Shown: one piece after another, positions 34,251 through 42,103 of the stretch
Numbering within the stretch: position 1 is the stretch's first letter
Layout of the letters: every line of letters starts with the position of its first letter
Assembly (NCBI GenBank): GCA_965197495.1
Contig: OZ240210.1
Span: 2,914,001-2,978,000 of the forward strand
Length of the DNA: 64,000 nucleotides
Direction of reading: 5' to 3'
Origin: SMYC01 sp965197495
Lineage (GTDB): Bacteria > Acidobacteriota > Vicinamibacteria > Marinacidobacterales > SMYC01
Program-made: the position numbers and the translations under genes
The notes under the pieces: generated by a model
Database searches by the model: none
What the model was told of the DNA's origin: nothing
What the model saw: the letters and a program-made list of their open reading frames with translations, nothing else

Positions 34251-36232
34251 ATACCCTCGTCGTTCTGGCGCTTCTCGTTCAAGCCAGCGCTGATACGGCG
34301 CATGAGAAGGCGCGCCAGAAACTCGAAGCTTCAGACGCAGCAGGTGCTGAAGCCGAGGTGCGCGAGGCGCTCGCGCTTTCGTTGAGCTTCCTCCCAGAGC
34401 TAGAGCTCGAATCGCCTCCCGACAAAGGCCTCTTGTTCGAGGACATGATTCTAGAGGCGCGCGAGACTTATCGTGAGCGGCGCGCGGCCTATTTTCGAAC
34501 CCTTGGTGACGCGTTGGCCGCCCAGGAAGAATGGCGCGCTTCGCGCAAAGCCTATAGGCGCGCGGCGAAGATGGAACCCGACCCCGAGATTTTTCTTTTG
34601 ATGGCGGACAACGAAGACTTGGACGGGGCCGAGCGCGTCGCGCTTGTGCTCGATGCTTATCTGAGCCCGGGAGCGGACCGCATTAGCCTCGAAGAAAGAC
34701 TCCTCGAGTCGGGTTTGTTCCGCTCGCGCAATGCGCTCAAAGCGAGCCTCGACGCGCGACGTTTTCCCGAGCTTCAGAGCAAGTTCCCCGACCTCGAGCT
34801 CCTCCCGGGCGCTTTCCCCTCGTTCCAAGTCGTGACCGATGCGGGAAACTTGAACACAGGCGAGCTCTATGCTCTCGGAGGGCGTCTACTCGTCTACGTT
34901 CCTGTGGACGCCTGCAGTTATTGCAGCGAGCAGCTCGATGGTCTCACGGTCCCCGTTACGGAAGCTCGAAAGCGTGACGCGCCTTTCTATGTCGCTGCTT
35001 TCGTTCCCGAATCGGAGCTTCCGATCGCCCGGCGCATCGTTCGTCTGCTTGCGATGCAGGTGGGTGTTGGGCGCCTCGCGGGGTTGCCGCCGAGCGTTGG
35101 GTTTTACGGGGATGGCGAGCTTCGGGTCGTCGCTCGCGGCGGGATCACGCAGATCCGCATTCCCATGTATCCGGATCTTCGCGCGAGCGAGATCCGCCGG
35201 CACGTGGAAGCGATCTTTCAGTTCCTCGATGATCCGGACCTGCCGACCGAGGAGAGACCGGAGCATGCGAGCGTTCCTATCGTGACGCTCGAGCGGCAAG
35301 TAAACGAGCAGCGCGCGCTGTACGAATGGATCGACCAGACCGAGAGGCTCGAGGCGGGACCCGCTCCGCTCGACGATCTCTACGAGCAGCTACGGCGATT
35401 GGCTCAGCGCATTGCGCGCGGCTCGCGAAGCCGCGACGTAGGCTTCGAAGTCATGGCCGCGCTCTCTAAGCTCGAAGGCGCCAGCGCTTCGAAGACCCGG
35501 ACGCTCGCACTCCTCGGGACCGATATCGGCGATCGGCTTCTCGAAGAGGTCCGGAAGATCGACGCGAACGTGCGCCGCACGGCCCTTTCCGGTCGAGGCT
35601 TTTCCTTCGTGCACGTCACCGAGAGCGAGCCGCGACGGGTTCTGATGCAGCGACCGTTTCAAACGAGCGATGGGCTGCGTCACTTCAATTTCGTGCTCGA
35701 GGATGAAGGCCACGATTTGAAGCTCGTCTTTCTCGCCCCCGAGGACGACGTTCCTCGTGGTGTCGAAGCGGTGGGCGATGATGCTGCGTTTTACTACGCC
35801 TCCGGAGAGGACTGCAGCGGGCTCCGTCTCGTGCGTGGCGGCGAGGTCGTGTACGAAAATTGTGCGGCGGCCGTCCTCGATGGCGAGCTCGTCGAAGTGC
35901 GGAGCGCCCTCGTCGATCCCGTCCCGGACGGGCCCGTTTATTTCAGAAGAAATGTTCTTTTGGAGCATGAAGACACCGCCCTCGAGCGCGGCCTTCAGCT
36001 TTTCGAGCGGAGCGATTTCGCGGGTGCGGTGGCCGCGTTCGAAGAGGCGTCGGGAAATATCGATCCGGTTGCGCCGTATGACGCTTCTGACCTCGTTTAC
36101 AACAGGGCGCGCTCTCTCGAAGAGCAGGGTAAGCGTCGAGAAGCGCTTGCTCTTTACCGGAGCCTTGGGGATGTGGGGTATCAGAGCCTTGTGGACGAGG
36201 GGGCTGGGCGGATTGAAGGTGCGCCGCGTTGA
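34247..36232 (+). CDS. Exported TPR / thioredoxin-like protein of unknown function
   Basis: 661 residues. The N-terminus (NTLVVLALLVQASA) is a short signal peptide or anchor. Residues 15-130 contain TPR-like helices (YFRTLGDALAAQEEWRASRKAYRRAAKMEPDPEIF). Residues 185-335 resemble a thioredoxin/AhpC-like fold with a CSYC motif (VPVDACSYCSEQLDGLTVP), suggesting a redox role. The last 90 residues form further TPR units (ALERGLQLFERSDFAGAVAAFEEA). The middle section is not recognised. The gene overlaps both neighbours by four bases. It probably acts in the periplasm as a partner of the envelope parts of the operon. Confidence 0.6.
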   Translation: MNTLVVLALLVQASADTAHEKARQKLEASDAAGAEAEVREALALSLSFLPELELESPPDKGLLFEDMILEARETYRERRAAYFRTLGDALAAQEEWRASRKAYRRAAKMEPDPEIFLLMADNEDLDGAERVALVLDAYLSPGADRISLEERLLESGLFRSRNALKASLDARRFPELQSKFPDLELLPGAFPSFQVVTDAGNLNTGELYALGGRLLVYVPVDACSYCSEQLDGLTVPVTEARKRDAPFYVAAFVPESELPIARRIVRLLAMQVGVGRLAGLPPSVGFYGDGELRVVARGGITQIRIPMYPDLRASEIRRHVEAIFQFLDDPDLPTEERPEHASVPIVTLERQVNEQRALYEWIDQTERLEAGPAPLDDLYEQLRRLAQRIARGSRSRDVGFEVMAALSKLEGASASKTRTLALLGTDIGDRLLEEVRKIDANVRRTALSGRGFSFVHVTESEPRRVLMQRPFQTSDGLRHFNFVLEDEGHDLKLVFLAPEDDVPRGVEAVGDDAAFYYASGEDCSGLRLVRGGEVVYENCAAAVLDGELVEVRSALVDPVPDGPVYFRRNVLLEHEDTALERGLQLFERSDFAGAVAAFEEASGNIDPVAPYDASDLVYNRARSLEEQGKRREALALYRSLGDVGYQSLVDEGAGRIEGAPR

Positions 36233-37752
36233 AAGGCGAGATGGGCCACGAAAGGCACGCGAAAAGGGGCGGGAAGCTTTGGGGTGGTGGGTTTGCGCGG
36301 GGGGTTTCAGGTTCGGTAGAGTTCTTGTCGTCCTTTGGGAAGCTGACTAGTGCGCCCCGAGGAGGCTTGAGGAGGTTTGCGATCGCTCATTCTGAGCTTT
36401 TTTGGGAGCAGTTGATCCAGCTCGTTGAAGAGGAGTCGGTGATCCCGGTGGTGGGGCAGGATCTTCTTTTCGTGGAGCACGAGGGGGGGCGGAGGCTTCT
36501 TTATCCGTTTCTTGCGGAGCGGCTTGCGGAGCATCTGGGTGTGCCGGCGCGGGATTTGCCTCGCAGGGAAGAGTTCTTTGAGGTGGCGCGGCGCTATCTT
36601 GCTGGGTCGAACGACGTTCAGGACCTCTACCACGGTCTTCGCGTCGTGCTGCGGGAGCTCGACGGGCTTGCGGTGCCCGAGCCGCTGTTGAAGCTTGCTC
36701 GGATCGCGAGTTTCAAGCTTTACGTCACGACGACGTTTGACTTCTTGATCGAGCGAGCGCTCAATCAGGAGCGGTTCGACGGGCAGCGGCAAACGCTCGT
36801 TTTTACCCATGCGCCCACAGACAAGCAGGATCTTCCTCGGGAGTTCGACCGCGTGAACCGGCCCGCGGTGTTTCATCTTCTCGGTCGTCTCTCGGCGACG
36901 CCGCAGAGCTACGCTGTTACCCGGGATGATATTGCCGAGTTCGTCCGGCTCTTGCAGTCGAAAGACGAGGACGCCCCGAATCTCTTGCTGGACAAGCTCA
37001 AGAGAAGCAACCTTCTGGTCCTCGGGAGCCATTTCGACGATTGGCTCACCAACTTCTTCGTGCGTCATACGAAGAGCGGCCGCCGCCTGGAGACGGAAGT
37101 CGACTTGGTCCCCGCCAGGGGACAGAATGCCGTGCGAGGAGACGTTGTTTTGCTGCAGCATTTCGGAGGAGGCGCGAGGATCTACCACGCTACGGGCGCT
37201 TTGGACTTCATCGACGAGCTTTACCGGCGTGTCCACGATCCCAGGCCGGTCGAGGAGTCCGAGACGCCGTCTTCCATCTTGGAGTTGGTCTCGTCGTCCG
37301 GCATGCAATCCGGGGCGGTGTTCGTGAGCTATGCGGAGGCCGATCGCGACGCGGCCGAGTCGATTCGGGGCGCTCTCGATCGCGCCGGAGTGGATGTCAT
37401 CTTCGGCAATGATGATTTGGATATGGGCGGCAAGTGGGAGCGAAAGCTCCGAAACGTGATCAGCAGCTGTGCGCTCTTCGTGCCGGTGCTTTCGCGGCGG
37501 GCTTCGACCGCGCGGAGACGCTTTTTCCGCCCCGACTGGGTCGAGGCTATATTAGAGGCTAAAGAACTAGTGCCTTCGGGACCGTTCATTCTTCCGGTTG
37601 CGGTCGACGATGTCCGGACGTCGGAAGGGGCCCTCCCGAACGACTTTGGCGCGCCCGCGTGGGAGAGCCTCCCGCACGGCGGGCCGAGCTCCGAGTTCGT
37701 GGATAGGGTCGTACAGTTTCAGCGTAGCTATCGCAGCGCGAGTCTTGCATGA
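36229..37752 (+). CDS. SIR2-like domain fused to a C-terminal TIR domain
   Basis: 507 residues. Residues 58-345 form a SIR2_2-type domain: SVIPVVGQDLL, KLYVTTTFDFLIERAL and VFHLLGRLS. The active-site Asn usual in TTNYD is Thr here, so deacetylase/NADase activity of this half is uncertain. Residues 365-500 form a TIR domain (AVFVSYAEADRDAAESIRGALDRAGVDVIFGNDDLDMGGKWERKLRNVISSCALFVPVLS); the Glu in RPDWVEA stands where bacterial TIRs have their NAD-cleaving glutamate. Both folds act on NAD in defence systems. The ATG overlaps the preceding stop; the first 50 residues are low-complexity, so the true start may lie near 36370. It overlaps the STAND gene by four bases. Confidence 0.8.
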   Translation: MKGEMGHERHAKRGGKLWGGGFARGVSGSVEFLSSFGKLTSAPRGGLRRFAIAHSELFWEQLIQLVEEESVIPVVGQDLLFVEHEGGRRLLYPFLAERLAEHLGVPARDLPRREEFFEVARRYLAGSNDVQDLYHGLRVVLRELDGLAVPEPLLKLARIASFKLYVTTTFDFLIERALNQERFDGQRQTLVFTHAPTDKQDLPREFDRVNRPAVFHLLGRLSATPQSYAVTRDDIAEFVRLLQSKDEDAPNLLLDKLKRSNLLVLGSHFDDWLTNFFVRHTKSGRRLETEVDLVPARGQNAVRGDVVLLQHFGGGARIYHATGALDFIDELYRRVHDPRPVEESETPSSILELVSSSGMQSGAVFVSYAEADRDAAESIRGALDRAGVDVIFGNDDLDMGGKWERKLRNVISSCALFVPVLSRRASTARRRFFRPDWVEAILEAKELVPSGPFILPVAVDDVRTSEGALPNDFGAPAWESLPHGGPSSEFVDRVVQFQRSYRSASLA

Positions 37753-40427
37753 ACGTCGAATCCTCCTCACTTCCGGCCGGCGTCGGGCTCAGCGACGAAA
37801 ATCCGTGGCCCGGGCTGCTGCCCTTTGGCGAGGACGACTGGAAGTATTTTCACGGGCGCGAGTTCGAGTCCGAGATGCTCGTTCGGCGGGTGGAGCGCGA
37901 GCGTCTAACCATCCTCTTCGCGCCTTCGGGGCTCGGCAAGTCCTCGATTCTTCAGGCCGGACTCTTCCGGCGTCTTCGCCGCGAGAACGTGTTCCCCGTC
38001 TATATCCGCCTCGACTATTCGTCTAATAAACCCAATCTTATCGCTCAAGTGAAAAACGCCGTCGCGCAGGCGACGGCCCATGCGCGCGTCGAAGCACCCG
38101 AGCCGCTCGCGAAAGAAACGCTCTGGGAATATTTTCACCGTAGCGACATCGAGTTTTGGAGCCCACGGCATCAGGTCTTGAGGCCCCTTCTCGTCTTCGA
38201 CCAGTTCGAAGAGGTCTTCACGCTCGGAGAGCGCGACCCGGCGCTCTCTCAAGCGACGAACGCGTTCATCACTGAGCTCGCCGACCTCGTCGAAGGGCGG
38301 CCGCCGGTGCAGTTGAAGTCACGGCTCGAGATGGAGCCCCCGAATCAGGAGAAGAGCGAAGCAGAGCGTTTTACTTTCGACCGCCACCGATACAAAGTTC
38401 TTTTGGCGCTCCGCGAGGATTTTCTTCCCGATCTCGAAGGTCTCGGGGAGCGCATGGGCAGAATCGCCCATAACCGTTTTCGTCTCGGACGCATGAACGG
38501 TGTGGCCGCCCTTCAGGTGGTCAACCAGGCGCCGCACATCATCGCTCCTGACGTCGCCGAAAGCATCGTGCGTTTCGTCGCTGCTGCGAAGAAAGACGAG
38601 GAGCTCGTCGACCTCGAAGTCGAGCCTGCACTCCTGAGCGTCGTCTGCCAAGAGCTGAACAGCCAGCGCCAGGAACGGTGCGAGTCCCGGATCACGGGCG
38701 AGATGGTCGAGGGTTCGCAAAAGCAAGTCCTCCACGATTTCTACGAGCGTAGCATCGCGGATCTCAGCGAGTCGGTGCGCACCTTCGTCGAGGGAAAACT
38801 TCTCACGAGGCGCGGCTTTCGCAATCTTGTCGTGTATGACGAAGCTTTGAGCGTTCCGGGAGTGACGAAGGACGACATCGAAGAGCTGGTTCGACGGCGG
38901 CTCGTGCGTGTCGAGGAGCGGGGGCGCTTGCAGCTTCTGGAGCTCACCCACGACCTTCTCACCGGAGTGGTGACGACTAGCCGGGACGAGCGCCGCCGTC
39001 GCACGCGAGAAGCCGCGGCGGTGCGCGAAGTGGAGGAGCGTCACCGAAAGAGCCTGAAGACAGCCGCGGTTTTATTCCTTGTTTTCGTGCTCGCGGCGGG
39101 TGCACTCGGCGGCTTGGCCTGGGCCTATTTCGCGCAACAGCAAGCCGATGCGCTCGCGGAGGCGAAAGAGGCTGCCGAGAAAGCTGCCGCGGAAGCTTCA
39201 GAGCAACGCGGCATCGCCGAAGCCGAGCGGCGTGAGGCCCAACGTCAGCAGCGCGAGGCGGAGAACACGCGCGAGCTTGCCGAGCAAGCCGCGGCCGAAG
39301 CGTCCCGCTTGAAGGGCATCGCCGATGCGCAGCGTGAGGAGGCCGTTGTTCAGCGGCAGGGGGCGGTGAGCGCGCGGGCGGATGCCGAGAGCGCGGCCGA
39401 GGACGCGCGACTCCAGAGAAATCTAGCGGATAGGCAGCGGAGCGTTGCAGAGGAGCGTCAAAAAGAGATCGAGGAGAGCGAAAAACAAGTTCAAGAGACG
39501 AACAACGCCCTGGTCGAGGCTCTTCGGATACGCCTTTCTAGCGGTGACCCGGGGGAAGTCGTGGGAGCTTTGGATATCCTCGTGAGGGGAAGCCAGGATT
39601 CGAACGCTGTTTTGGCGCGTGTCGACGAGCGATGGTTTGCCTCCGCGAGGGAGTTCGTCCCGCTTCTCGTCGCTTTGGACGCGTTGGGACGGGAGCCGTC
39701 CAGAGAGCGACAGCGGGAGCTTCGGAACATGCTCGTCAAGCGGTTCTGCGAAGAGGCGGGTTACGCCCCACCGCCCAAAAGCGCGGTCGGGCTTCGGCGC
39801 GTCTCGTTCGCGGGCGGCGCTTTCGACTTGGGGATGACCGCGGATGACGGTGGCTGGCAGGTGCGGCTCTCTCGGTTCTCCATTCAGCGCAACGAGGTTA
39901 CGAATGCCGAGTACCGTCGATTCGATGCGAAATATGATCCCGAAGCGCCCGACGACCATCCGGTGACGCGAGTGAGCTGGTACGAAGCGATGGCCTATGC
40001 CGCGTGGCTTGGTGGCAATCTACCCACCGAGGCTCAGTGGGAGTTCGCGGCCCGCGGCCCGTCGGGGCGGCCTTATCCTTGGGGGGAGCGGGCTCCCACC
40101 GCGGCCACGGCCAACTTCAACGTCAATCGCACGCAGGACGGTGGCACGAGGCCGGTCGGCTCTTTTAAAGGCGGTGCGACGCCAGAAGGGCTCTACGATA
40201 TGGCGGGCAACGTGTGGGAGTGGTGCCAGGACGGCTCGACGCCGACACGGCAAAACACGACGACGGTCGATCCCATGGGCCCCCTCACGATCAATACGCG
40301 TGTGTTGAAAGGCGGGTCCTATTTCAACGACGAGCGCTATCTGTCGGCGGCGGGTCGTAATTTTCTGCATCCCGACGCCAAGGAAAGCATCGTCGGGTTT
40401 CGTGTCGCATGGCAGGAATCACCCTGA
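37749..40427 (+). CDS. nSTAND-type NTPase with transmembrane segment, coiled coil and FGE-like domain
   Basis: 892 residues. NPWPGLLPFGEDDWKYFHGREFESEMLVRRV and the P-loop APSGLGKSS (58-66) with Walker B LLVFDQFEEVF (about 150) are those of nSTAND1 signalling ATPases. A winged-helix-like stretch (DIEELVRRRLVRVEERGRLQLLELTHDLL) follows. Residues 437-462 form one membrane helix, then a long Ala/Glu/Arg coiled coil (465-590). Residues 675-890 are a formylglycine-generating-enzyme-like (SUMF1) domain (NEVTNAEYRRF, LPTEAQWEFAARGP, LYDMAGNVWEWCQDG, GFRVAW). The paired catalytic cysteines of true FGE are missing, so it is likely a binding module. With the N-terminus inside, the FGE part would be periplasmic. 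Confidence 0.82.
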   Translation: MNVESSSLPAGVGLSDENPWPGLLPFGEDDWKYFHGREFESEMLVRRVERERLTILFAPSGLGKSSILQAGLFRRLRRENVFPVYIRLDYSSNKPNLIAQVKNAVAQATAHARVEAPEPLAKETLWEYFHRSDIEFWSPRHQVLRPLLVFDQFEEVFTLGERDPALSQATNAFITELADLVEGRPPVQLKSRLEMEPPNQEKSEAERFTFDRHRYKVLLALREDFLPDLEGLGERMGRIAHNRFRLGRMNGVAALQVVNQAPHIIAPDVAESIVRFVAAAKKDEELVDLEVEPALLSVVCQELNSQRQERCESRITGEMVEGSQKQVLHDFYERSIADLSESVRTFVEGKLLTRRGFRNLVVYDEALSVPGVTKDDIEELVRRRLVRVEERGRLQLLELTHDLLTGVVTTSRDERRRRTREAAAVREVEERHRKSLKTAAVLFLVFVLAAGALGGLAWAYFAQQQADALAEAKEAAEKAAAEASEQRGIAEAERREAQRQQREAENTRELAEQAAAEASRLKGIADAQREEAVVQRQGAVSARADAESAAEDARLQRNLADRQRSVAEERQKEIEESEKQVQETNNALVEALRIRLSSGDPGEVVGALDILVRGSQDSNAVLARVDERWFASAREFVPLLVALDALGREPSRERQRELRNMLVKRFCEEAGYAPPPKSAVGLRRVSFAGGAFDLGMTADDGGWQVRLSRFSIQRNEVTNAEYRRFDAKYDPEAPDDHPVTRVSWYEAMAYAAWLGGNLPTEAQWEFAARGPSGRPYPWGERAPTAATANFNVNRTQDGGTRPVGSFKGGATPEGLYDMAGNVWEWCQDGSTPTRQNTTTVDPMGPLTINTRVLKGGSYFNDERYLSAAGRNFLHPDAKESIVGFRVAWQESP

Positions 40428-42016
40428 CCGCCGCCGCTCTCTTGACCGCGGCTTCGCAGGGAATCACCCTGATCGCCGTCGCTTTGACCGCGGCTGCCAG
40501 AATCACCCTAGTCACCCTAGTCATCCTAATCAGGGTCGCTCTCTTGGCCGCGGGCTCACCGGGCCTCGCGCAGCCGATCGAGCACAACCCCGCCCCGTGC
40601 ATGGATACCGAAGCGTTTCCGCTGATCGAAGCTCGGGCGTCGAGTGCGGAAGCGGCGCGGGCGATTCGCGGACTCAAAGTTCGATTCAAGGCCGAGACGG
40701 ACTCGGGTTGGTACGAGGTCGCGTTCCGGCCCAGAAGCGGGGCTTTGTTTCAAGCCGCTCTTCCCAAGCCGTTGCCCGAAGCCGCCCGTGTCCTCTATGT
40801 CATCGAGTCGAGCGCACCCGAATTTCAGTCGCCGGAACACGTGGTCAACGTGTTGATGGGGGGCTGCCCCGGCGCCCGAAGCGCCCCGAGCGCGGTCACC
40901 GACGACGTTCGCGTCGAACGCACGGCGAGCGATCAGAGCGAGTTCCCGAACGGTTTCAGCTCCGACGGGATCCGAGCAGGCGGTACGTGGTCAGGCACGA
41001 CGCTCGGCGTCCTTGCGGCTGCCGGCGCGGGGGCGGGTGTGGCCGCGCTCGTGATCGCCGGAGAAGAGCCACCGCCGGATGTCGGAGCAACACCCGGCCC
41101 TCCCAGCGCGATTCGAGCTTGTTTCACGCCCGACCCGATCCCGGACATCGAGTCCGGAGAAACGATCCTCTTCGACGCATCGTGCACCACGCCGGCGAGT
41201 GTTATGGCCTACGCCTGGGATTTCGGAGACGGGCAGACCGCCTCGGGCTCGAGCGTGGAGCATCTCTTTCGGCCGGGAGGGATCTACACGGTCCGGCTCA
41301 CGGTGAGCGAGGGACAAAGAACCGACAACACCACACGCGTCGTCCGCGTGCGCGCGACCCCCGTCGCCTGTTTCACCACGACGCCAGACCCCCCACGGAT
41401 CGCGGCCAACGAATCCATCAACTTCAATGGGGAGTGCTCGGTTGGCGATCGTGACGGCGGCCCCTCAGCGATCACGAATTATGAGTGGGACTTCGGTGAT
41501 GGCCGGCCGCGCGCCGAAGGCGTCTTTGTCTCACGACAATTCGCAGAGCCCGACATCTACGGCGTGACGCTGACCGTGACCAACGGGGAGGGAAGGCAAG
41601 ACACGACCACGCAGTTCATCGTGGTCGAACGCCAAAGCGTCGCCACAACAGAGTCGAGAACCAAACGCACCGAAGTCTCGTTCACGAGCCACCTAGAGCT
41701 CCCAAAAGGCAACCAGAATCAACGCGCCCAAATATCGCTAAACGACTCTACCGCCGAAACCACGAATGGGACCACACCGCACCAACACCACCTGACCGCC
41801 CGACCAGGCGAAAACATCGTAGAAGCCCGCCTGCTGACCCAACCAACCGACCCCGGCCGCTGGCACTTCAATTTCCAAACCACCCGAAACCTAATCCCAG
41901 GCACCCTAAAAATAGAAAGCGGCGAAGTCCTGACCCTAGACCAAAGACAAGTGGTCTTCCGAGTCGCCGCCAAAACCACCAACGTAATCCGCTTCCGTTT
42001 CACCCTATCAAAGTAA
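40409..42016 (+). CDS. PKD-domain protein with repeat-encoded hydrophobic N-terminus
   Basis: 535 residues. The N-terminal 55 residues are very hydrophobic (about two helices) and encoded by a degenerate 40-45-base repeat. A conserved region (70-150), a Gly/Ala membrane-like segment (TTLGVLAAAGAGAGVAALVIAG) and then two PKD domains follow: YAWDFGDGQTASGSSVEHLFRPGGIYTVRLTV and YEWDFGDGRPRAEGVFVSRQF. PKD folds mediate surface binding. It overlaps the STAND gene by 19 bases, so it is the last gene of the operon. The final 350 bases use a strikingly different codon set (CAA, GAA, CTA, CCA, ATA, AAC). Confidence 0.75.
   Translation: MAGITLTAAALLTAASQGITLIAVALTAAARITLVTLVILIRVALLAAGSPGLAQPIEHNPAPCMDTEAFPLIEARASSAEAARAIRGLKVRFKAETDSGWYEVAFRPRSGALFQAALPKPLPEAARVLYVIESSAPEFQSPEHVVNVLMGGCPGARSAPSAVTDDVRVERTASDQSEFPNGFSSDGIRAGGTWSGTTLGVLAAAGAGAGVAALVIAGEEPPPDVGATPGPPSAIRACFTPDPIPDIESGETILFDASCTTPASVMAYAWDFGDGQTASGSSVEHLFRPGGIYTVRLTVSEGQRTDNTTRVVRVRATPVACFTTTPDPPRIAANESINFNGECSVGDRDGGPSAITNYEWDFGDGRPRAEGVFVSRQFAEPDIYGVTLTVTNGEGRQDTTTQFIVVERQSVATTESRTKRTEVSFTSHLELPKGNQNQRAQISLNDSTAETTNGTTPHQHHLTARPGENIVEARLLTQPTDPGRWHFNFQTTRNLIPGTLKIESGEVLTLDQRQVVFRVAAKTTNVIRFRFTLSK
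40420..40560. repeat. Degenerate tandem repeat at the STAND/PKD gene junction
   Basis: Three imperfect units beginning GAATCACCCT at about 40417, 40460 and 40500 (spacing roughly 40 bases), each followed by a GCCGCGG-like block. The third unit contains a nine-base sub-repeat (TCACCCTAG, TCACCCTAG, TCATCCTAA). Confidence 0.65.
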
Positions 42017-42039
42017 GAGAACAACACCGAAACACGGTA

Positions 42040-42074
42040 AGCCGGAAGCAGCTAGCCGGAGGCAGGCAGCCGGT
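42040..42074. repeat. Heptanucleotide repeat upstream of the ABC exporter genes
   Basis: Five head-to-tail seven-base units: AGCCGGA, AGCAGCT, AGCCGGA, GGCAGGC, AGCCGGT. The same heptamer type recurs at 58597. Confidence 0.7.
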
Positions 42075-42095
42075 AAAGCGCTATACTAGCGCTTT
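42075..42095 (+). promoter_or_regulatory. Perfect 9-bp hairpin just before the first ABC gene
   Basis: AAAGCGCTA TAC TAGCGCTTT, eight bases upstream of the ATG at 42104. It contains a TATACT string that could be a -10 element. It may be an operator or an mRNA hairpin; there is no T-run, so it is not a standard terminator. Confidence 0.5.
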
Positions 42096-42103
42096 GCCCA
42101 AGA

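Noticed and set aside
36360..36372. GAGGAGG as ribosome site for a shorter SIR2-TIR start
   Set aside because: No ATG or GTG in frame at the right distance; only a TTG almost adjacent, so the annotated start was kept with a note.
40320..40420. Sulfatase-activating formylglycine-generating enzyme
   Set aside because: The two catalytic cysteines of true FGE are not present and there is no sulfatase gene in the window.
42040..42074. Possible CRISPR or integron-type repeat
   Set aside because: Units are seven bases, contiguous and without spacers, and no cas genes are near.
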